DNA from: Sphagnum compactum
Lineage: Eukaryota; Bryophyta; Sphagnopsida; Sphagnales
Direction: 5' to 3'
NCBI GenBank assembly: GCA_965153455.1
Contig: OZ234500.1
Span: forward strand, 744,001-808,000
DNA length: 64,000 nucleotides
Below the pieces are notes generated by a model that saw only the letters and a list, made by a program, of their open reading frames with translations, was not told where the DNA came from and did not search any database. Below are positions 57,235 through 64,000 of the stretch, piece by piece (within the stretch, counting starts at the first letter, position 1; each line of letters opens with the position of its first letter). A program made the position numbers and the translations under genes.

Positions 57235-57640
57235 ACCTGAAACCCGAAGGTTGTCTTCAAAAAGCTAGAACTTGACGGTTCTCTTCCAAAAGCTGAAACC
57301 TGACAACACTAGGAAATAGCCCTTAGCTACTCACAAAAGCCAAAACCGAGACCAGAGGGTTCTCTTCAAAAGCTAGAATTGGACAACACTGGTTTCAAAA
57401 CTGAGACCCGAGGTTCTCTTTGAAAGCTAGAACTGGACAATACTGGTTCGGAGCTGGACCAGTCCCGGTTCTCTTCCAAAGCTAGAACTCGACCACACTG
57501 GTTTTGGAACTTGGGACCCACCCGAGGTTCTCTTCAAAAGCTAAAACTAGACAGGCACACTACTGGATCAATGAAACCCAGACAAAGCATTTTCTTCAAA
57601 ACCCGAAGAAAACTATCTAACTGAACAACAACACTGGTGG
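57235..57640. repeat. Degenerate tandem repeat, unit ~60 bp, about six copies
   Basis: The core gacccgaggttctcttcaaaagctagaactggacaacactggttt recurs with variation at about 57243-57300, 57335-57400, 57403-57460, 57463-57510, 57520-57570 and 57590-57640. Units vary in length because of indels. The array lies upstream of the LTP-like gene and has no coding value that I can see. Confidence 0.8.
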
Positions 57641-57762
57641 TTCAGACTTCAAGACATCATCCATATGTAAGGGAAGGGAAATATATATACTATGCTGGAA
57701 TAGAGGGTACTTTACTTACATGATCTGATTGTATTCAGAGGGCCTGTTGTGTACATGTGCAG

Positions 57763-57954
57763 TCATGTGACATGATGGACTACATTGTTCTTTCTTTTGT
57801 GTCTTTCCTGTCTTGAACCTAACCCAAGTAAGTAAGTAAGTAGCTGCTCATAAGTCCCAGCCTCAAGCTCCCTCCCAGATGATGAAGTTTCTTTGGGTTT
57901 TCTCTTTACATGTTTTGGTCGCTCGCTAGTTGCATCCCCGGTCGATCTAGCCAT
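57763..57954 (-). CDS. Small hypothetical basic protein or first exon, unrecognised
   Basis: From ATG 57954 a frame of 63 residues (MARSTGDATSERPKHVKRKP...) has exon-like composition and is richer in GC than its flanks. The middle is basic and Ser-rich, and the frame crosses an acttactta simple repeat before its stop. No family is recognised. It could be the first exon of a longer gene, but no clear partner exon is visible. Confidence 0.25.
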   Translation of the reverse strand: MARSTGDATSERPKHVKRKPKETSSSGRELEAGTYEQLLTYLLGLGSRQERHKRKNNVVHHVT

Positions 57955-58044
57955 TGATTGATGGTGCTGGTTTTTACTGTTTGTTCCAACATCACTTAGG
58001 ATGATGTTCTTACTTGACAAAGTAATGGAAAGCAACTTTAGCAA

Positions 58045-59700
58045 CTTTCAAATGGGGCATCAAAATGGGGTTCAAAACAGGCTTCTTTCCTCGAATGCAA
58101 ATGGGATGATGATTCCAATCTTCACCTGGTTGTTGTACTCATGTTGAATGCCTATCTACGCTCTTGAGTCCATGGGCACTTGTGGATTCGGAGAAGAAGA
58201 ATTATTGTGAGTCAAATAATATTAGCTACCAAGTTAGGTTTTTTCTATAAAAACATGATCCAAAAACCTGGAATTTCAACAACCTTAAAAAGTGTTTTCT
58301 TTTGGTTCGCTTAGATGACAAGCCGAATGGGGGGTTTTTTTCTTTTGGGATTCTTTTTCTTTTTTTTGGTCTCTCTTTCATTTCTGTTTCCTAAGGGTCA
58401 ATGAATTGTTCTTGTTGACCCTAATCAATGGAAGATATAGAGCTTTCATTGTCATTGCAAATCAAAGAATCCGGAGTGTTGTTCCTTTTTCACAATGGCA
58501 TAGAATATGAGTGTTTTGCTTGTTAATTCATCTATGGTCCATCATTCAAATGATACAAAGATTCTTAACATACTATTGTACTGTAGAGATAACTACAGAC
58601 TCATATGCAGACTTCCGAAAGTATTGGACCCACATATCTTAGAATCAAAAGGCCGCCATACTGGTCATTGACAAGACAAACTAGAGTTGCACCAAAACAA
58701 ACCATAGAAACTTTGAAACCATAAGAGCCCATAAACAAGGATTTCGAACAACTCTTCGGGCATACCCGTGCACAACATGTCTCAAAAATTGGCATGTAGT
58801 TAGCCACATGTGCCACTTGTCAAATTTTAATAGATTTGTGTCACATTTTGGTAGCAATGTTATTAGGGTAACCTTATGTTGAATCATCGGAATTGTATTG
58901 TGCAACACCATACAAGCAAAATGTAAGAATTGTCCAATGCAAACATTATCAGGAGTGCTCAAATTTTCCCAAGCAAAACTAGTTTGCTTTGTTCTTGTGA
59001 GCTAGTTTATCCTTAATGCCACTAGTGGGTCATCAATGTGTGTGATTTGCACACAATCGTTTCATGTGGCAATGAAGCTTTTCTTGGGAAGTTGAAAGAG
59101 AGAAATAAAGGTTTTTTTTTCCTGGTGTGAAATGTTGGACTAGTATGAAGAATGAAGATATTTCTTTCACATATTTCCCCCATTAAAAAAAATTTAGAAT
59201 TTTTTTTTGTCGCATTTGGATCTAGATTTTGGTTTGGTAGCATTTTGTTTTAGTGATCGTTTTGTTGTTTAGACGGTTAGACAGGTTCCAGGAACTTGTC
59301 ACCATTTATTCCTAAATCTCTGTTCAGATGCTTGTTACTGACTCGATGTCAGAAAACTGAAGCAAGCAAACACAGAAGATGAGGGGATATGTGAGAATTT
59401 TCAAGAAAGAAAGCACCAAGTTGTGATATGTTTTATAACATGATAGTCCAAAAGTCTTGCAGAGATACTGCAACCAGGCTGAGGAGTAGTAGTAAACAAC
59501 AAGTTGTCCAGTACTTGCAGCAACTTAGTACCCAAAATGTTGACACTATCAATTTGAGAACAGGAAAAAAAAAACCCAAAAAACCAATTGTGGAAAGGGA
59601 GATACTATGCAACATTTCCATTGGGGAATTTGACAAGTGTCCTTGAGTCAGTACTAACTGGTACAAACTTTCAATTGGAAATGGACACGTTTCTCTGGAC
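58045..59700. other. No gene recognised
   Basis: AT-rich sequence. The minus frame at 58681-58962 is protein-like in parts but matches nothing I know. Confidence 0.4.
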
Positions 59701-59718
59701 ACTATAAAAGCTTGATGG

Positions 59719-59741
59719 TGGCTAGCTAGCTAGCTAGCTAC
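59719..59741. repeat. (GCTA)n microsatellite
   Basis: A run of gctagctagctagctagctac, self-complementary, about 20 bp from a ctataaaag TATA-like site (59701-59709). Confidence 0.9.
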
Positions 59742-59747
59742 TAGCTA

Positions 59748-59909
59748 CTACACAACCTCATTGTAATGAGCTATCCAAACCCAGGTGCTGATGATAATCA
59801 TCATTCCAAGCAGCAGTAAATCATAAAGAGTTGGGTACAAAGTTTGTTGCAGGTTGGGTATCAGAATTGCAGCAATTGGGTCAGATAATTTGCAATGGGA
59901 AATCGCCAT
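59748..59909 (-). CDS. Possible 53-residue single-pass membrane protein
   Basis: ATG 59909 stands in a good context (aacacATGGCG) right after a (CT)n leader tract (complement of the gagagaga run at 59918-59934). The frame gives 53 residues with a hydrophobic helix (LYDLLLLGMMIIISTWVWIA) and a short tail. It is not a family I recognise. The larger 165-codon frame that contains it has no conserved N-terminus. It could be chance, but the leader and start context make it worth listing. Confidence 0.3.
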   Translation of the reverse strand: MAISHCKLSDPIAAILIPNLQQTLYPTLYDLLLLGMMIIISTWVWIAHYNEVV

Positions 59910-60524
59910 GTGTTGAAGAGAGAGAGAGAGAGAACAAAAGATCAGAGCACAAATTGGATTGACATGGACAAGGAAACAGGTAAGCGGTAAGTTTACAACT
60001 AGCCTACTGCTTGCAATCCTACAAGGTTGGGACAGTAGGAAGGTGTGTGTGGATTGCTTTAGCAACATGAATGCCTCTAATCTGATGAAGAGGTTCACTA
60101 CAAGGCACAGCAGCTCTCTTAATGCTCTGCTGCATTCTGTGTGGCTTCTGCCACCCTTTCTCACCTTGGTTCCTTGAATTTTCTTCTTCGAGAAGCCAGC
60201 TTTGGGGCACCCCGTGTGGATGGGTGAGTAGGTGGGTAAGTGCAAGTGACAAAGGCTTTTGCCGAATCAACGTAGTCCTTTGGATGTAGTTCTAGGACGA
60301 GGACAAAGAACGGGGTTGTTCTAGGAATGAGAGCCTGACTAGCGATCAGAGCCAAGCATGGCGACCTGAATTCTTAGAACTGCCCCTTTCAAGGTCCTTA
60401 TGAGGCGTAATGATCTGGTAGAATTTGTAATGGTTGCGATTTTGTTTGAGAAGGAGAGGAGGTGACGCCTTACGCATGAGCTTCCACACTTTCTTTTGAA
60501 AGGAAGTTCCTTATGTGTAAGAGT

Positions 60525-60750
60525 GAACTAGCACCCACCAATGCACCATCCACTGGATGGATGACCCTTCCGACTCTGTTGTGGATGAACCTCAACTGTG
60601 GATGAACCTCAACTGAGTTAATATCTGGTTCCACCTTGGTAACCCATGTTCTACGAAGTAGGTCCTATATATATAGGTAAGTAGGTAGGAAAATAGGTGA
60701 CTACCAGGTAAGTAAGTAGATGGGTTGTTAGTTGGTAGGTGGTTAAAAAA
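60525..60750. repeat. TAGG-type array with flank shared with 38.5 kb
   Basis: caccaatgcacca-tccactggatgg (60531-60556) is followed by a short gtggatgaacctcaact tandem duplication (60581-60616). Then comes a TAGG/TAAG array (60668-60745: aggtaagtaggtagg, gtaagtaagtagatggg, ttggtaggtgg). Confidence 0.75.
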
Positions 60751-63700
60751 AAAGCACCTGAGGTTACTACTATGGTTACCTAGGGAACTGGAACCTAACA
60801 GAAAACTGTTGCCTGACTACTTACCATCCATCCTTCATCGGGTACCCTGGTGTGTTGTGCTGGTTTACTCTGGCCCCCTCCACCACATACACTAGAAAAT
60901 ATCTCCAAGTTCTTTAGGAAGATGAGAGATGGTGGAGAAATGTGTTTTTGACATGAACTTACTTTTTTGGATGTAGATTTGATTACCAAACTTTGAGTCA
61001 CAAATCGACATTTTTCATACCAAACTCGATTGCGAAATGAAATGAAATGAAATTTTTAAAACACTCCAAATTTTTAACAAAATTTGCTAGAATCATCAAT
61101 CTGCATATCCAAATTCCAACAATAAAATGAAAAAGAGATTTTACATATTTCTTTATCCAAATTATTTTACACTTCAATCAACATTTCCATTTTCATTAAC
61201 TAGGGATTTTTTGAGAAAATTTTTGTCACAATATAATTTCCACTAATTGTTTTTTCTTATTTCTAAATTAATGGTTCCTATTTATTCAAAAAAAAATTAA
61301 GCATTTTGTGTTCCTAGTAAAAATATATTTGAAAAAATATACCCCGACAACAAACATCCAATCAATTATGAGGTACATAAGTATGGAAAATGAGAAGGTA
61401 ACCTTCAAAGAGAAAAGAAATCAAATCCCTATTCAAGGACTTTGTAGTAATCTTAAAGAATTTTAATGTGTCTAGCTAATATTTTCATATTAATAGAGGT
61501 GAAAAACTTTAATAATAGATAGAGGTTTGTAAGTGAAGAATTGAACTCAAGGCCTCCTTGAGATCAAAAAAAATCTTTATCATTATGCCACACCATCACA
61601 TGTGAGAAAAAAATATTTGACAATTTTCATTTAAATTTAAAGTTTGATTTTTTCACTTAGATTTGAACACATGAACTATGAAAAATTGTGTCCATGAAAA
61701 CCTTCCTCTCATGTAATTGCATGTCTTCTGCAATGAATGTGTAATTAAGTTGCATCTTTTTCATTAAAATATGATACATATATAAATAGAATGCCACATC
61801 TAAAATTCACAAGATTTCATTGTAGTCACGTAATAATACCATGCAATGCTCCTCTATGATTATAATATGCATTATATATATATGATTTTGGTCAATGTAT
61901 TTTGATTATTTTTGCAAATTGCATGAAAGTTATTATAAGCAACTATGACAACATGCAAACAACTTTGAATTGTACAGTCATGTCAAATTTGCACATGGCC
62001 ACCATGGCAAATCTAGACTTGCAAATCAATTGGCATGTCATCCATGAGGTCAATGCATGCAACTAATTTGTAATTGGTTTTCAACCATTTAGTTATTTAT
62101 GGATCAAAAACTAATATGCAACTAAGTTTCAACTTGAAATTTAAAATTTGAAACTTTGAAATTTTGGCGGGATATGCAAAAGCAAGCAACAGATGGCAAT
62201 CAGTTTGTAAACCTTTCCCTTTGCATTAACAACTTGCATGCACTTATGTTTGTTCTCAAAATATTCAAGATGATCTAAAAAGGAAAAGGCCTTTCTTTTT
62301 AAACATTTTGTGCATTTTTTGTTTTTTTTGGTTCTAATGCAACTATCATAGGTGCTACATAGCTACTTAGATTTTTTTGTTTTGTTGGTTTTCAATTTAG
62401 AACTAAAAATGAAAGGTTGTTGTAAGTCTTTTTGTTAATTAAAAAAATCATGGAACCTTGAAAGTTCATATGAATTTTTTTTGTTTATTTGCATCAAATA
62501 AAAGTGGTGTCAGGAAACATCCATTTTGTTTCAAAGTCAACTTGTAAATTGTTATTTATAATGATGAAAAACAAACATGTTGTGAACTTTGTTTGTGTGT
62601 TTGAACATTGGGATTTTTGGGGTGAAAGGTGTCACAAATGACATCCCCAACATTGTGACCAACATCATGTTTTTTATCATCATCATGGATGAAAGTTCAT
62701 CCATGAATATCCATTTTTTCACATGGATGAAATTCATCCATTTAAAAATCCATAATGTAGTTTAAAGGGTTCCTAATAAGGTTTTGAGATATGTTTAGAC
62801 ATCTTGAATTAGATTGAAATCTTTTGAAATATTTCTTCCTTCAATTAAATCTATGATAATGTATAAATAAAAATAGTTCCCCTCATATTATCTTTAGTTT
62901 GTTCAACATTAGTTTTGGGTATGATTTTCCACCATGATCATGTTATGTTCTTTTCATGTTTTCGTAATAATTTTCATTTAAACTTACATCTACACATTTC
63001 GTGTTCTTGTCTTTGAATTTCGTGTTCCATGATTTGAACTTGAAACTAAACATGCCTTCATCATGGTTGGTTTACGTCCTTTAGAAAATCGTTTTGTTTT
63101 GATTGTTTTCGTGCCTATGATAAAATGTGACATTGAAGTAAAATTGAAACAAGATAAATTTATTAAAACACACATGTTATTTTGTACATTTGTTATAAAA
63201 TTCATTGTTCTTGTGATATTAGACCTTGTTAATAATGTTTGAGTTCATCAAAGTCAAAATTATACATACAAAGTAAGGTTTTTTCAAAAATAAAATGATG
63301 ACCTTATGTTAATTTTGCTAGATCACACTAAATGTGTTATTATTCATTACATGTAACAAACCAACCCAAATATGGAAAAATAAAATAAAAAAATGCCAAA
63401 ACAACTTGGTGAATCAAGAGACCATATGCAGTGAAGTCTAACTTCAATAGTTTAACTATGTGATGCATCTTGTTTTGAAATTCATCATTATGTGTGAATG
63501 TAGGTTGCAGTTTAATATGTATCTAATCACAATGTGTTATGTATGTTGCATTTTAACGAAATTAATTACAACAATTTTATGAATGTCAATTGTTAAAACA
63601 AAGTTAATGGTGCTATAGGTGTAGAATAATTTTATTGAAGTTGAAAGTGGGTGAATGCAAGAATGAATGGACCAACCTAGATGTCGTCAGAGTGGTGAAT

Positions 63701-64000
63701 TTTACATAACAGTTGTCATCGTAATGATGATATTACGTATGTGAATTTGAAAATTTATCTAGAGGGATTGAAATTGAAGATAAAAACTTGAACATGTATA
63801 TGTTGCACATATTTAATTTGCATAATTAAGAAATGAAAATATGGACTTTAAAAGTTGAAATTCATGGACTATAACCATAAAAAAAAACATTATATGGATT
63901 TTGTGTTGATTAAGGACTTGAAATTAGTAAGATAATTGATGAACAAAATTAAGTTCAAATTTTTTTGAAGGAGGGCAATTGTAGGATATTACTTATGGAC
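60751..64000. other. AT-rich gene desert
   Basis: No gene recognised. Frames are short (62552-62737, 62990-63205 minus) and low in complexity. A local repetition of atggatgaa(a/t)-ttcatccat words at 62684-62740 forms small inverted repeats. Confidence 0.5.

Noticed and set aside
58681-58962. 93-codon minus ORF
   Set aside because: No recognisable motif; composition matches surrounding AT-rich DNA.
1-64000. Organellar DNA insertions and tRNA/rRNA genes
   Set aside because: I looked for familiar plastid, mitochondrial, rRNA and tRNA sequence words and saw none. Small or diverged tRNA genes cannot be excluded without a covariance-model search.

Overview
The window is nuclear DNA of a land plant. 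Supporting signs are GT-AG introns, Arabidopsis-type telomere heptads (TTTAGGG/CCCTAAA) in interstitial tracts, a methyltransferase with a plastid-type transit peptide, a vacuolar-type two-pore K+ channel, and PIF/Harbinger and non-LTR element remains. The DNA is AT-rich, gene-poor and full of minisatellites. I think a seedless plant or another large-genome, non-model plant is likely, but the sequence alone does not settle the lineage.

Layout. 1-17.3 kb: AT-rich gene desert with a degenerate CCTA array (1.03-1.45 kb), a ~206-bp direct repeat (8.9-9.4 kb), and a TAGG/telomere-like tract (17.1-17.3 kb). 17.3-28.4 kb: the gene island. A two-exon TPK channel (+) faces a seven-exon class I methyltransferase (-). 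The methyltransferase shares a ~240-bp divergent promoter with an intronless Arc1/AIMP1-like tRNA-binding protein (+) whose frame is broken by one amber codon. 28.4-29.26 kb: decayed tandem copies of the 3' end of that last gene. 29.27-34.45 kb: a dead PIF/Harbinger transposon with TTA target duplications, a Myb/SANT-like pseudogene and a DDE transposase pseudogene. 34.5-44.3 kb: repeat-rich DNA with several tandem arrays, two of which share a GGTATTGCA word, plus a BED-finger-like transposon pseudogene. 47.25-47.68 kb: a twin CX9C mitochondrial protein (MIX17/CHCHD2-10 type, -). 48-48.9 kb: a 21-G tract and a near-perfect 46-bp hairpin. 49.1-52.2 kb: a decayed non-LTR retrotransposon (-) with C2H2 finger, reverse transcriptase and a probable restriction-like endonuclease. 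55.0-56.7 kb: a two-exon membrane-anchored 8-cysteine LTP-like protein (-), whose last coding segment is amplified as a ~70-bp array past its stop codon. 57-64 kb: mostly non-coding, with two possible small ORFs.

No metabolic operon or defence cassette is present; the real genes are unrelated housekeeping or membrane genes. The two promoters next to translation- or mitochondrion-related genes carry telo-boxes. The most unusual patterns are the 3'-end tandem amplification of two unrelated genes, the amber codon between the two domains of the Arc1-like protein, and the RLE-type retroelement.
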